Notes: a model not told the origin generated them from the letters alone. A stretch of 64,000 nucleotides of DNA from Lachnospira eligens (GCF_009680455.1 NZ_WKRD01000010.1:35412-99411), one strand, 5' to 3'. Positions 1 through 7,665 are shown, counted from the first letter of the stretch. Program-made: numbers and translations.

Positions 1-82
1 TTTAATTGCTTTTATTGGGTTGTGTGTTACCATATGTATGTTGATGTGAATTACTTCAATATATAGAAAGGGAATGTTTTTT

Positions 83-487
83 ATGAACCGATTTAAGCAG
101 AGTTTTTCAAGATTTATGTATGGAAGATATGGCATGGACCAGCTTTCGAGATGTTTATCATATGTAGTTCTTGTTCTGATTATACTTACTTTCTTTTTAA
201 GGAGTAATGTAATATATACAGTAGCACTCCTTGGTATTGTGTACATATATTTCAGAATGTTTTCAAGAAATATATCAAGAAGAAGTGCTGAAAACCAGAA
301 GTATATGAAGATTCATTATAAATTTATGAGTAGGTTTAACAAGGTAAGAGCAAGAATTAAGGACAGTAAGACACATAGAATTTTCAAATGTCCAAGCTGT
401 GGGCAGAAGATAAGAGTTCCTAAGGGAAAGGGCAGAATTAGTATTAAGTGTCCTAAGTGTCGTATAGAATTTATCAAGAAAACATGA
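83..487 (+). CDS. Membrane protein with C-terminal zinc ribbon
   Basis: A 134-residue protein of unknown function. Two hydrophobic segments at about residues 26-41 and 44-59 suggest a membrane hairpin, followed by a basic linker and a C-terminal zinc ribbon with Cys103/Cys106 (CPSC) and Cys123/Cys126 (CPKC). The zinc ribbon should lie in the cytoplasm given the Lys/Arg-rich linker. An upstream in-frame ATG at 74 directly abuts the GGGA ribosome site at 70-73, so the ATG at 83, about nine bases downstream, is the better start. It lies just before an S8 protease gene on the same strand; a functional link is not shown. Confidence 0.7.
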   Translation: MNRFKQSFSRFMYGRYGMDQLSRCLSYVVLVLIILTFFLRSNVIYTVALLGIVYIYFRMFSRNISRRSAENQKYMKIHYKFMSRFNKVRARIKDSKTHRIFKCPSCGQKIRVPKGKGRISIKCPKCRIEFIKKT

Positions 488-508
488 TATTTAACTAATT
501 AACGGCTG

Positions 509-2275
509 GTGCGTATGCATCAGCTGTTTTCATGTTATAGGAGATGTCAGCATAGATATTATGTGAGCTTAACTGGAGAATTATATGTGAATCCGAGAAT
601 TGAAAATCTATTGCAGATTAGTGCTGATACAAGTGAAGATATAAGGCAGCAGGTACCTGATATGGATGCCGGGTTTGATGACTCTGACAGAACATGGGAG
701 ATAATTGTCAAGACAGCTGGAAGTCTGGATAGGATTAGAAGCATTTATACAAATGCTGAGTTTACGCAGCTTCTATGTGGATACTGGATTGTAAGAACAA
801 CGATTGATAGTATTGAAGCACTTGCTACAGAACCGGAGATAATATTTATTGAAAAGCCTAAGGCATTATATTTTGAATTGTATGCAGCAAAGTCAGAAGC
901 TTGCGTTAATGTTGCAAAAGCAGAAGAAACCCAGTATGGAGGCGTGACTGGAAAAGGTGTACTAGTAGCGGTAATTGATTCTGGGATAGATATAGAAAAT
1001 GGTGAATTTCTTGATGATTCAGGGAAAACAAGAATTAAGACGTTGTGGGACCAGACAACAGGCATTACATATTCTGACAAGGAAATTAACAGTATACTGG
1101 AAGATTACAGGAATGGAGCTGTAAAGACACTGCCAGCTAGGGATGTAACCGGACATGGCAATGAAGTTGCAGTTATTGCATGTGGAAGGAGCGGTGTTGC
1201 TTCAGACGCAGATATTATAATTGTAAAGCTGGGAAATTCAGGGGGAAACGCATATATAAGGACAACGCAGATTATGAAAGGCGTTGATTACTGCATAAGA
1301 AAAGCTATTGAATATAGTCAGCCGGTTGCGGTTAATATAAGTTATGGTGGAACTTATGGCAATCATGAGGGCAGTTCTATATTTGAAATGTTTATAGATG
1401 ACTGCTGTTCAACATACAGATGCAGTATATGTATAGGTGTTGGCAATGAAGGAGAAGGCAGAACACATTATTCAGGTCAGCTTGTCAGTGGAAATGTACT
1501 GGATGAAGAGCTTGCAATTGGTGATTATGAGCCTCAGATAAGTATACAGATATGGAAAAGGGCAATGGACAATGCAAGAATTGAACTTATTGCGCCAACA
1601 GGGGAAAGACTGGTTATAAGTGAAAGAAATGCGGGGGTTGTGCATCATAACATTAAGAATATGCGTATCGTATCAAAGGCGTATGGACCGGGACCATTCT
1701 ATATGGGTGAAGAGATATATGCAGCCATAGTTGCGACAAGCGGATATATTACTTCTGGAATATGGGATATAAGATTTACCGCAGCAAATGTGTTGGATGG
1801 ATTCTTTAATATGTGGCTTCCTCCGGTTTCGACATTAAGCAGTGCAACAGGATTTTTAAGGCCGTCGCCTGAGTACACATTTACAATACCGGGGACTTCG
1901 AGGCGGGCAATATGTGTTGGCGCCAATGGGCGTGCTCCGGGGAGTGCGGCCACATTTTCAGGCAGGGGAGTTAATGTAAAAAGCGGCCTTCTGCTGTATG
2001 CAAAACCTGACATAACAGCACCGGGAGTTAATATAAGAATTCCAGGAAATAAGGAGAAAACTGTCACGGGGACATCTTTTGCAACACCCATGGTTACGGG
2101 TGCTGCTGCAATGCTGATGGAATGGGGGATTGTGAAGGGCAATGACCAATATATGTATGGTGAAAAGCTTAAAGCATACCTTATAAATGGTGCAACACGG
2201 GTGGGAAATGTATGGCCTGATTCAGCCAGAGGCTGGGGAGAATTATGCGTTGCGGCAAGTATTCCAGCCAAATAA
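509..2275 (+). CDS. S8 family (subtilisin-like) serine protease
   Basis: A subtilase-fold protein of up to 588 residues. The catalytic triad can be read: Asp157 in VAVIDSGID, His216 in TGHGNEV, and Ser at about 523 in GTSFATPM. The oxyanion Asn is in GVGNEG. The long insert between His and Ser regions and the absence of an obvious signal peptide resemble clostridial tandem subtilases related to the Csp spore-germination proteases, where some members are dead pseudoproteases; this copy keeps all catalytic residues. The start is uncertain: the GTG at 509 and ATG at 515 have no clear ribosome site. Substrate and cell location are unknown. Confidence 0.8.
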   Translation: MRMHQLFSCYRRCQHRYYVSLTGELYVNPRIENLLQISADTSEDIRQQVPDMDAGFDDSDRTWEIIVKTAGSLDRIRSIYTNAEFTQLLCGYWIVRTTIDSIEALATEPEIIFIEKPKALYFELYAAKSEACVNVAKAEETQYGGVTGKGVLVAVIDSGIDIENGEFLDDSGKTRIKTLWDQTTGITYSDKEINSILEDYRNGAVKTLPARDVTGHGNEVAVIACGRSGVASDADIIIVKLGNSGGNAYIRTTQIMKGVDYCIRKAIEYSQPVAVNISYGGTYGNHEGSSIFEMFIDDCCSTYRCSICIGVGNEGEGRTHYSGQLVSGNVLDEELAIGDYEPQISIQIWKRAMDNARIELIAPTGERLVISERNAGVVHHNIKNMRIVSKAYGPGPFYMGEEIYAAIVATSGYITSGIWDIRFTAANVLDGFFNMWLPPVSTLSSATGFLRPSPEYTFTIPGTSRRAICVGANGRAPGSAATFSGRGVNVKSGLLLYAKPDITAPGVNIRIPGNKEKTVTGTSFATPMVTGAAAMLMEWGIVKGNDQYMYGEKLKAYLINGATRVGNVWPDSARGWGELCVAASIPAK

Positions 2276-2288
2276 ATTCATTTAACAC

Positions 2289-2331
2289 TTGAAAAATATA
2301 CAAACATTGTGGTAAAGTATGTTTAACATAC
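2289..2331 (+). promoter_or_regulatory. Promoter and palindromic operator of the Rrf2 gene
   Basis: TTGAAA at 2289-2294 and TAAAGT at 2313-2318 with an 18-base spacer form a plausible promoter. A palindrome with 7-bp arms, GTATGTT/AACATAC around one central base, lies at 2317-2331, overlapping the end of the -10 box and the likely start of transcription. Its place suggests autorepression by the encoded Rrf2 regulator; binding is inferred. Confidence 0.5.
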
Positions 2332-2366
2332 AGTATTAATGTGTTATTAGAAAAGAGGTTATATAT

Positions 2367-2798
2367 ATGAAGATTTCAACAAAGGGAAGATATGCGCTCA
2401 GGGTCATGATTGATCTTGCGGAGCATAATACAGGAGAATATATTCCACTTATGGATATTGCCAGAAGACAGGATATTTCTGAGAAGTATCTGGAAGCGAT
2501 TGTTGCAACATTAAGCAAGAATGATTTTCTCATATCATTAAGAGGAAAGGGTGGCGGATACAAGCTTGCACGCAATCCGGAGGATTATTCAGTGCTTAGC
2601 ATACTTCTTGTAACAGAGGGTTCACTTGCACCGGTAGCATGTCTTGAGAAGAAGCCAAACAGATGTCCGAAGGTGGCAGAATGTAAGACTTTACAGATGT
2701 GGGAAGACTTTGAGAAGCTTGTTAATGATTACTTCAGCAATATTACAATAGCAGATTTGGTTAATTCTAATGTGGGAATAGACAGTTATATTATATAG
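2367..2798 (+). CDS. Rrf2 family transcriptional regulator (IscR/CymR-like)
   Basis: A 143-residue winged-helix regulator opening MKISTKGRYALRVM, the hallmark of the Rrf2 family, with the recognition region at about residues 28-60. Three cysteines, Cys92, Cys100 and Cys106 (C-x7-C-x5-C), sit where IscR and NsrR bind an Fe-S cluster, unlike CymR of Bacillus, which lacks them. The gene is followed by a terminator and then by a sulfur-assimilation operon whose promoter overlaps an inverted repeat. A role as regulator of cysteine or Fe-S supply is therefore likely, by position and family. It has a palindrome at its own promoter. Ribosome site AGAGG lies upstream of the ATG. Confidence 0.85.
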   Translation: MKISTKGRYALRVMIDLAEHNTGEYIPLMDIARRQDISEKYLEAIVATLSKNDFLISLRGKGGGYKLARNPEDYSVLSILLVTEGSLAPVACLEKKPNRCPKVAECKTLQMWEDFEKLVNDYFSNITIADLVNSNVGIDSYII

Positions 2799-2820
2799 TA
2801 AATGTTAATGATAGTTCATG

Positions 2821-2853
2821 ACTGCCTGAGATTGTTCAGGCAGTTATATTTTT
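2821..2853 (+). terminator. Rho-independent terminator after the Rrf2 gene
   Basis: A 9-bp perfect stem, ACTGCCTGA (2821-2829) with TCAGGCAGT (2836-2844), is followed by a T-rich run. It separates the regulator transcript from the sulfur operon. Confidence 0.8.
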
Positions 2854-2862
2854 TCTCAAATA

Positions 2863-2896
2863 ACCTATTGACATACTAGGTAAAAGGGTTTAATAT
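2863..2896 (+). promoter_or_regulatory. Strong promoter with inverted repeat over the -35 box
   Basis: TTGACA at 2868-2873 and TAATAT at 2891-2896 with a 17-base spacer form a near-consensus promoter for the sulfur operon. The inverted repeat ACCTA-N9-TAGGT (2863-2881) brackets the -35 box, an arrangement expected of a repressor site. The sequence ACATAC inside it also occurs in the palindrome upstream of the adjacent Rrf2 gene, so that regulator is the first candidate. Confidence 0.65.
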
Positions 2897-2956
2897 ATGG
2901 ACAGTTCAATAAATATTGAATGTTCATCGCATAACAGATGAAAGGATGAGAAATAT

Positions 2957-4192
2957 ATGAGTGGTTTTAACACATCACTGCTGCATGATGGCGTTGACGA
3001 TTATCCCAACGGAGCAACACTTGTTCCTATATATCAGTCAAGCGCATTTAAGCATGAGAGTGCAGAAGAACTGGAGAGAATATTTGATAATAAGGCGATG
3101 GGATTCTCATATACGAGAATCAATAATCCGACGATAGAAGCATTTGAAAAAAGAATTACCAAGCTGGAAAAAGGATTTTCAAGTGTAGCGTGTTCTTCCG
3201 GAATGGCGGCAATATTTAATTCTATAGCTAATATTGTAAGACAGGGTAATGAGGTTGTTGCTTCATGTGGATTATATGGTGGAACAGTCGAACTGTTTGA
3301 AGACTTAGAAAGCTTTGGCATTACAGTGAAATATGTGGCTGATAATAAGCCAGAGTGTTTTGAAGAACTTATAACAGATAAGACAAGAGTTGTATTTGCA
3401 GAGACAATCGGTAATCCAAAGCTTGATGTAACAGATATTAAGGCAGTAGCGGATGTTGCACATGCACATGGAATTCCGCTTATAGTTGATAATACGGTAT
3501 CAACGCCATATCTTATACAGCCTATAACTCTTGGCGCAGATGTGGTAGTTAATTCATCATCAAAGTACATTAATGGAAGCAGTGATGCGATAAGCGGAAT
3601 ACTTACTTTTAATGGAAAGTTCAAGTTTGATAAAGAAAAGTATCCGGGACTTAAACCATATTTGAAATTCGGCCCAATGGCATATATAATTAAACTTCGT
3701 AACGGATTATTCAGAAATACTGGTGGTTGTCTTTCACCACAGAATGCTTTTCTTAATAACCTGGGACTTGAGACATTAGGGCTTAGAATGGAGAGGCACT
3801 GTTCTAATGCGTATGAACTTGCCAGATACTTAGACACATTTGAAGGAATTACAGTTAATTATCCGGGACTTGAGAGCAGTCCGTATCATGAAGTGGCTGA
3901 TAAGCAGTTTACTAAAGGCTATGGTGCGATAATAACTTTCAGGGTTGGAAGCAAGGAGAGAGCATTTAAGATAATTAATGCATTAAAGATTCCTAATATT
4001 GTTTCTAACATAGGAGATACCAAGACACTGGTTATCCACCCTGCTTCAACGATTGCACTTCATCTAAGCGACAAGGATAAAGAAGCTTCGGGAGTGTATG
4101 ACGATCTGATAAGAGTTAGCGTAGGAATAGAAGATATAGATGATCTTAAGGAAGATTTCAGGGCAGCCTTAGAGTCTACTGATAATGAATAG
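2957..4192 (+). CDS. O-acetylhomoserine sulfhydrylase-like PLP enzyme (MetY/Cys-Met metabolism family)
   Basis: A 411-residue enzyme of the Cys/Met metabolism PLP family. The PLP lysine is Lys203 in SSSKYINGSSD, and the substrate-loop motif YTRINNPT near residues 55-62 is typical. Members of this family replace an O-acyl group of homoserine or serine with a sulfur nucleophile. The gene opens an operon encoding sulfite reduction, sulfur relay and a ThiS-like carrier, as in the Wolinella MetY/Hcy cluster, so the likely sulfur donor is a protein thiocarboxylate and the likely product homocysteine. Cystathionine gamma-synthase or a lyase activity cannot be excluded from sequence alone. Ribosome site AAAGGATGAG precedes the ATG. 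Confidence 0.8.
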   Translation: MSGFNTSLLHDGVDDYPNGATLVPIYQSSAFKHESAEELERIFDNKAMGFSYTRINNPTIEAFEKRITKLEKGFSSVACSSGMAAIFNSIANIVRQGNEVVASCGLYGGTVELFEDLESFGITVKYVADNKPECFEELITDKTRVVFAETIGNPKLDVTDIKAVADVAHAHGIPLIVDNTVSTPYLIQPITLGADVVVNSSSKYINGSSDAISGILTFNGKFKFDKEKYPGLKPYLKFGPMAYIIKLRNGLFRNTGGCLSPQNAFLNNLGLETLGLRMERHCSNAYELARYLDTFEGITVNYPGLESSPYHEVADKQFTKGYGAIITFRVGSKERAFKIINALKIPNIVSNIGDTKTLVIHPASTIALHLSDKDKEASGVYDDLIRVSVGIEDIDDLKEDFRAALESTDNE

Positions 4193-4217
4193 TGCATGGC
4201 ACGGAAATGAGGATATT

Positions 4218-5084
4218 ATGGCAGAGAAAGTTGATTATGGAACACTTAAGAAGGGCGGATTCATGAGACAGAAGCAGAAGAATAACTTCTCACTTCGTCT
4301 TGCAGTTGTAGGAGGATATCTTACAGCCGAGAATCTTACCAAGATTGCTGAAGTTGCAGAAAAATATGGAGACGGACATGTCCATCTTACATCAAGACAG
4401 GGCGTTGAGATTCCATTTATTAAACTTAAAGATATAGATGCTGTTAAGGAAGAACTTGCAGAGGGCGGTTGCAGACCTGGTGTGTGTGGTCCGAGAGTGC
4501 GTACAGTCACAGCCTGTCAGGGCAATACAATATGTCCTAGCGGTAACATAGATTCATATGACATTGCAGTTAAGTTAGACGAAAGATACTTCGGAAGAGA
4601 ACTTCCACATAAATTCAAATTCGGTGTTACAGGATGTCAGAACAACTGTCTTAAGGCAGAGGAGAATGATGTTGGTATCAAGGGTGCTGCTGATGTTAAG
4701 TGGATTGAAGACAAATGTATTGGCTGTGGTGTATGTGAGAAGGCCTGTCGTACAGGTGCAATCACAATGCAGGACGGCAAGGTGGCAGTTGATTATGACA
4801 AATGTAATTACTGCGGCAGATGTGCTAAATCCTGTCCAACAGATGCGTGGGACGCACCTTCTGCATATATCATTTCATTTGCAGGAACATTTGGTAATTC
4901 TATAAGCAAGGGTGAATCACCACTTCCGCTTATCAGAAATGAAGAACAGTTATTCCGTGTCTGTGATGCAGCAATCCAGTTCTTTGCAGACAACGCAAAG
5001 CCAAGTGAAAGATTTAAGTTCACACTCGACAGAGTTGGAAGAGAAGAATTCTATAAGAAGATTAAGGAGGCATACAATGGCTGA
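4218..5084 (+). CDS. Siroheme sulfite reductase-like protein with two [4Fe-4S] ferredoxin motifs
   Basis: A 288-residue protein of the nitrite/sulfite reductase family in its short form. Cys100-x5-Cys106 and Cys140-x3-Cys144 form the siroheme-[4Fe-4S] motif. Two ferredoxin clusters are built by Cys167/170/173/177 and Cys196/199/202/206. This order resembles small anaerobic sulfite reductases, so it probably reduces sulfite to sulfide in the cytoplasm with ferredoxin-type electrons. The ATG at 4218 has an AGGA ribosome site at 4210-4213; an upstream ATG at 4185 overlaps the previous gene and has none. The end overlaps the TusA gene by 8 bases, implying translational coupling. Confidence 0.85.
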   Translation: MAEKVDYGTLKKGGFMRQKQKNNFSLRLAVVGGYLTAENLTKIAEVAEKYGDGHVHLTSRQGVEIPFIKLKDIDAVKEELAEGGCRPGVCGPRVRTVTACQGNTICPSGNIDSYDIAVKLDERYFGRELPHKFKFGVTGCQNNCLKAEENDVGIKGAADVKWIEDKCIGCGVCEKACRTGAITMQDGKVAVDYDKCNYCGRCAKSCPTDAWDAPSAYIISFAGTFGNSISKGESPLPLIRNEEQLFRVCDAAIQFFADNAKPSERFKFTLDRVGREEFYKKIKEAYNG

Positions 5085-5328
5085 TTTTGAGATTGATGAT
5101 ACAGTAGATATTACTGATGTGGTCTGCCCAACAACATTTGTTAAGGCAAAGGTAGCACTTGAGGAGTTAGATGACGGACAGATTCTTGCGGTCAGAATGA
5201 ATGATGGCGAGCCTGTTCAGAATGTTCCAAGAAGTATTAAGGAAGAGGGACATCAGATATTAAAGCTTACAGCTAATGAGGATGGTACATATACTCTTAT
5301 CGTTAGAAAGGTAGAAGACGAGGATTAA
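5077..5328 (+). CDS. TusA family sulfurtransferase-like protein
   Basis: An 83-residue protein with the TusA fold signature: a persulfide-carrying Cys17 early in the chain in VVCPTTFVKAK. The usual CPxP motif is changed to CPTT, as seen in some TusA-like proteins outside tRNA thiolation. The start ATG at 5077 has AAGGAGG at 5064-5070 and overlaps the end of the sulfite reductase gene. Position between a sulfite reductase and a thioredoxin-like protein suggests it carries sulfur from sulfide or persulfide to the ThiS-like acceptor; the exact partner is inferred. Confidence 0.8.
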   Translation: MADFEIDDTVDITDVVCPTTFVKAKVALEELDDGQILAVRMNDGEPVQNVPRSIKEEGHQILKLTANEDGTYTLIVRKVEDED

Positions 5329-5342
5329 GGAAAGGAGGGCTT

Positions 5343-5660
5343 ATGGCAGCCAGAGCTAATGCAGAGAATTTCGAAGAACTGGTTCTTAAGTCAGAACTTC
5401 CGGTTCTTGTGGATTTCTATTCAGATTCATGCATCCCATGCAAGATGATGGCAGGGGTTGTAGGAGACATTGAAGATGATTACGAGGGAAAGCTTAATGT
5501 TTACAAGGTAAATGTAAACTTTGATGAATCGCTTGCTTCTAAATATGAAGTATTGGCAGCACCTACATTTGTTGCATTCAACAAAGGTGCTGAGACAGGC
5601 AGAATTGCAGGAAAGACAACTAAGGATGTACTGCTTGGATTATTTGAAGGATTAAATTAG
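5343..5660 (+). CDS. Thioredoxin family protein, active site CIPC
   Basis: A 105-residue single-domain thioredoxin. The redox pair is Cys30/Cys33 in SDSCIPCK, with Ile in place of the common Gly of CGPC, and the cis-proline loop is AAPTF near residues 76-80. AGGAGG lies a few bases upstream of the ATG. Inside the sulfur operon it probably reduces a persulfide or disulfide on TusA, the ThiS-like carrier route or the sulfite reductase, rather than acting as the general cell thioredoxin; that role is inferred from context. Confidence 0.85.
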   Translation: MAARANAENFEELVLKSELPVLVDFYSDSCIPCKMMAGVVGDIEDDYEGKLNVYKVNVNFDESLASKYEVLAAPTFVAFNKGAETGRIAGKTTKDVLLGLFEGLN

Positions 5661-5678
5661 TTAACAGGGAGGAATGTT

Positions 5679-5888
5679 ATGAAGATCACAGTTGCAGGAA
5701 ACAAGAAGGAATATGAAGACGGAATTACAGTAGCAGAGCTTATCGTTAAGGAGAATGTTGAGAATCCTGAATATGTAACAGTTACTGTTAATGATGATTT
5801 TGTTGAGAGAGATGATTTTGAGACAACAAAGTTAAATGAAGGCGATGCAGTTGAATTCTTATATTTCATGGGAGGAGGAGCATACTAA
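5679..5888 (+). CDS. ThiS/MoaD-like sulfur carrier with C-terminal GGGAY
   Basis: A 69-residue beta-grasp protein. Carriers of this family end in Gly-Gly, which an E1-like enzyme adenylates and converts to a thiocarboxylate. Here the chain ends Gly65-Gly66-Gly67-Ala68-Tyr69, so two residues must be removed before activation. A JAMM protease is encoded in the same cluster, as in the QbsE/QbsD (Pseudomonas) and HcyS/HcyD (Wolinella) pairs. Ribosome site AGGGAGG lies at 5666-5672. The stop codon overlaps the next start (TAATG). No thiG, thiH or mo-cofactor genes are nearby, so thiamin or molybdopterin roles are less likely. Confidence 0.85.
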   Translation: MKITVAGNKKEYEDGITVAELIVKENVENPEYVTVTVNDDFVERDDFETTKLNEGDAVEFLYFMGGGAY

Positions 5889-6694
5889 TGGCGTTTACTA
5901 ATGAACAGCTTGAAAGGTATTCACGCCACATTATTTTAAAGGAAGTTGGAGCTAAAGGCCAGAAGAAGCTTCTTAATGCGAGCGTGCTTATAATCGGTGC
6001 AGGCGGACTTGGTGCTCCTGCAGCTATGTATCTGGCAGCAGCCGGAGTTGGAACAATCGGTATTGTTGATGCTGATGAGGTTGATTTATCTAATCTTCAG
6101 AGACAGATTATCCATTCAACAGCAGATATCGGTAAGGCAAAGGTTAAATCTGCTAAAGAAACAATGGAAGCAATCAATCCTGATGTAACAGTTAAGACTT
6201 ACAGAGAATTCGTTACATCTGAGAATGTTATGGAGCTTATCAAGGATTATGATTTCATCATTGATGGAACAGATAATTTCCCTGCAAAATTCCTTATTAA
6301 TGATGCGTGTGTTATGGCTGGAAAGCCTTTTTCTCATGCCGGAATCATAAGATTCAAGGGTCAGCTTATGACTTATGTACCAGGAGAAGGACCATGCTAC
6401 AGATGTGTATTCAAGAACCCACCACCAAAGGACGCAGTTCCTACATGCAAGCAGGCAGGCGTTATCGGAGCAATGGGCGGTGTTATAGGAAGCCTTCAGG
6501 CAATGGAAGCTATCAAGTACATCATTGGCAAGGGAGACCTTCTTACAGGAAGACTTCTTACATATGATGCTTTAAAGATGGAATTCCATACAATTAAGCT
6601 TCCAAAGGACCATCATTGTGCTATATGCGGAGATAATCCTACAATTCATGAGCTTATTGATTATGAACAGGCTGAATGTGATATGCATAAGTAA
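5888..6694 (+). CDS. ThiF/MoeB/HesA family E1-like adenylyltransferase
   Basis: A 268-residue E1-like enzyme. The nucleotide loop is IIGAGGLGAP near residues 35-44, the adenylation helix includes DLSNLQRQ (66-73), and zinc ligands are Cys170/Cys173 and Cys244/Cys247. Cys187 in PTCKQAG is at the catalytic cysteine position. It should adenylate the C-terminal glycine of the adjacent ThiS-like carrier so that sulfide or a persulfide can form the thiocarboxylate. It overlaps the carrier gene by one base. MoeB and ThiF are sequence-close alternatives, but the operon points to methionine/cysteine synthesis. Confidence 0.85.
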   Translation: MAFTNEQLERYSRHIILKEVGAKGQKKLLNASVLIIGAGGLGAPAAMYLAAAGVGTIGIVDADEVDLSNLQRQIIHSTADIGKAKVKSAKETMEAINPDVTVKTYREFVTSENVMELIKDYDFIIDGTDNFPAKFLINDACVMAGKPFSHAGIIRFKGQLMTYVPGEGPCYRCVFKNPPPKDAVPTCKQAGVIGAMGGVIGSLQAMEAIKYIIGKGDLLTGRLLTYDALKMEFHTIKLPKDHHCAICGDNPTIHELIDYEQAECDMHK

Positions 6695-6697
6695 TAA

Positions 6698-6876
6698 GAG
6701 AAAATATATGTGATGGCAGAATAATGGGATAATCATGTGCAGGCACGCTTTCGCTACTTGTCGTTCACAGCGGTACTAAGCTCGCCAACGCCGAAGGCGT
6801 TGGCTTGCTAAGTGCCGGTGACTCCAAAGTGCACTGCACATGGTTATCTCATTATTCTGCTTATATATGTTTTCTC
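6698..6876 (+). repeat. Long imperfect palindrome (about 180 bp) inside the sulfur operon
   Basis: The whole interval folds on itself. The outer arms pair AGAAAATATATG.. with ..CATATATAAG.., then GCAGAATAATGGGATAA with its near complement at about 6845-6861. The centre is the perfect stem CCAACGCC-gaa-GGCGTTGG at 6785-6803. No protein is expected here. It may be a non-autonomous foldback element or an RNA structure affecting expression of the protease gene that follows. A second, unrelated-sequence hairpin of the same style lies at 46570-46812. Confidence 0.75.
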
Positions 6877-6945
6877 TGCCGGTGCGTGTGCGCGGGGCTT
6901 ACGCTGGATAAGTATGAAAGTGATAATTTTTATTGGAGGATGAGT

Positions 6946-7362
6946 ATGATTATTCGAATGAAAAAATCTGATTATGATGCAGTTGTGCAATATTGTTTAT
7001 CGGGGCTTCCTAATGAATCTTGTGGGCTTATTGCGGGATTTGTTGATGGTGATGTTAAGTCTATTGAGAAAGTGTATTTTCTTACTAATCTTGATAATAA
7101 TAATGTGCATTTTACTATGGATCCTAAAGAGCAGTTTGCTGCAGTCAAGGACGCAAGAAGTCTTGGCCTGACTATGCTTGGTAATTTCCATTCTCACCCG
7201 GAGACTCCTTCAAGACCTTCTGAGGAAGATAAAAGACTTGCATATGATTCAACTGCTGTATATATGATTATGTCACTTATGGATAATGATAATCCTGTGT
7301 TTAAGGCATTTGGTGTTGATAAGGATAAGAATGTTACCGAGCATGTGCTGGAGATTGTGTAG
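6946..7362 (+). CDS. JAMM/MPN (M67 family) metalloprotease
   Basis: A 138-residue JAMM-domain zinc protease. Glu24 (NESCGL) and the signature His82-Ser-His84-Pro-x6-Ser92-x2-Asp95 are complete. Prokaryotic relatives (Mec+, QbsD, HcyD) cut residues off the C-terminus of sulfur carriers or release the sulfur-bearing amino acid from them. Here it most likely trims Ala-Tyr from the ThiS-like protein. The ATG at 6946 is preferred: GGAGG at 6935-6939 is well spaced from it, while the ATG at 6940 touches it and a longer frame from 6805 runs through the palindrome. It is the last gene of the sulfur group. Confidence 0.85.
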   Translation: MIIRMKKSDYDAVVQYCLSGLPNESCGLIAGFVDGDVKSIEKVYFLTNLDNNNVHFTMDPKEQFAAVKDARSLGLTMLGNFHSHPETPSRPSEEDKRLAYDSTAVYMIMSLMDNDNPVFKAFGVDKDKNVTEHVLEIV

Positions 7363-7440
7363 GGTAATGTGTCTGGATACTGTACGTAAGAAGAACATCA
7401 GCAGAGTGATAATGGTCCGATACAAGGTGTTATACACATG

Positions 7441-7640
7441 ATACCTATAGATAGTCGCATTGTAAGAATCCTTATAGGGAAAAAGAAGGAGAATTTAAAT
7501 TATTTTTAGTTTTTTGAAGCATAATAACCTATAAGCGGCATGAAATAAGCAGCTTTATAGGTAAATATGAAACTAAAATGGAGAAAAAGTGGAAAATATG
7601 CCTATAAGAGAGCAAGAAGATATGATTATATAGGCAGAGA
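7441..7640. repeat. Three successive CCTATAA/TTATAGG hairpins in a gene-free stretch
   Basis: The 467-base gap 7363-7829 holds no convincing gene. Within it three dyads share the same stem: CCTATAG..CCTTATAGG (7444-7478), ACCTATAA..TTATAGGT (7527-7562) and GCCTATAA..TTATATAGGC (7600-7635). Repetition of one stem three times at about 80-base spacing is unlikely to be chance. They could be protein-binding sites or a small structured RNA; no known family was recognised. Confidence 0.5.
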
Positions 7641-7665
7641 ACGAAAATGAATGGTTTGAAAATCA

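Noticed and set aside
3034..3837. Long minus-strand frame antisense to the MetY-like gene
   Set aside because: A shadow of the real gene; no ribosome site or known motif.
6805..6945. N-terminal extension of the JAMM protease frame
   Set aside because: It runs through the long palindrome, adds no family sequence, and the ribosome site serves the ATG at 6946.
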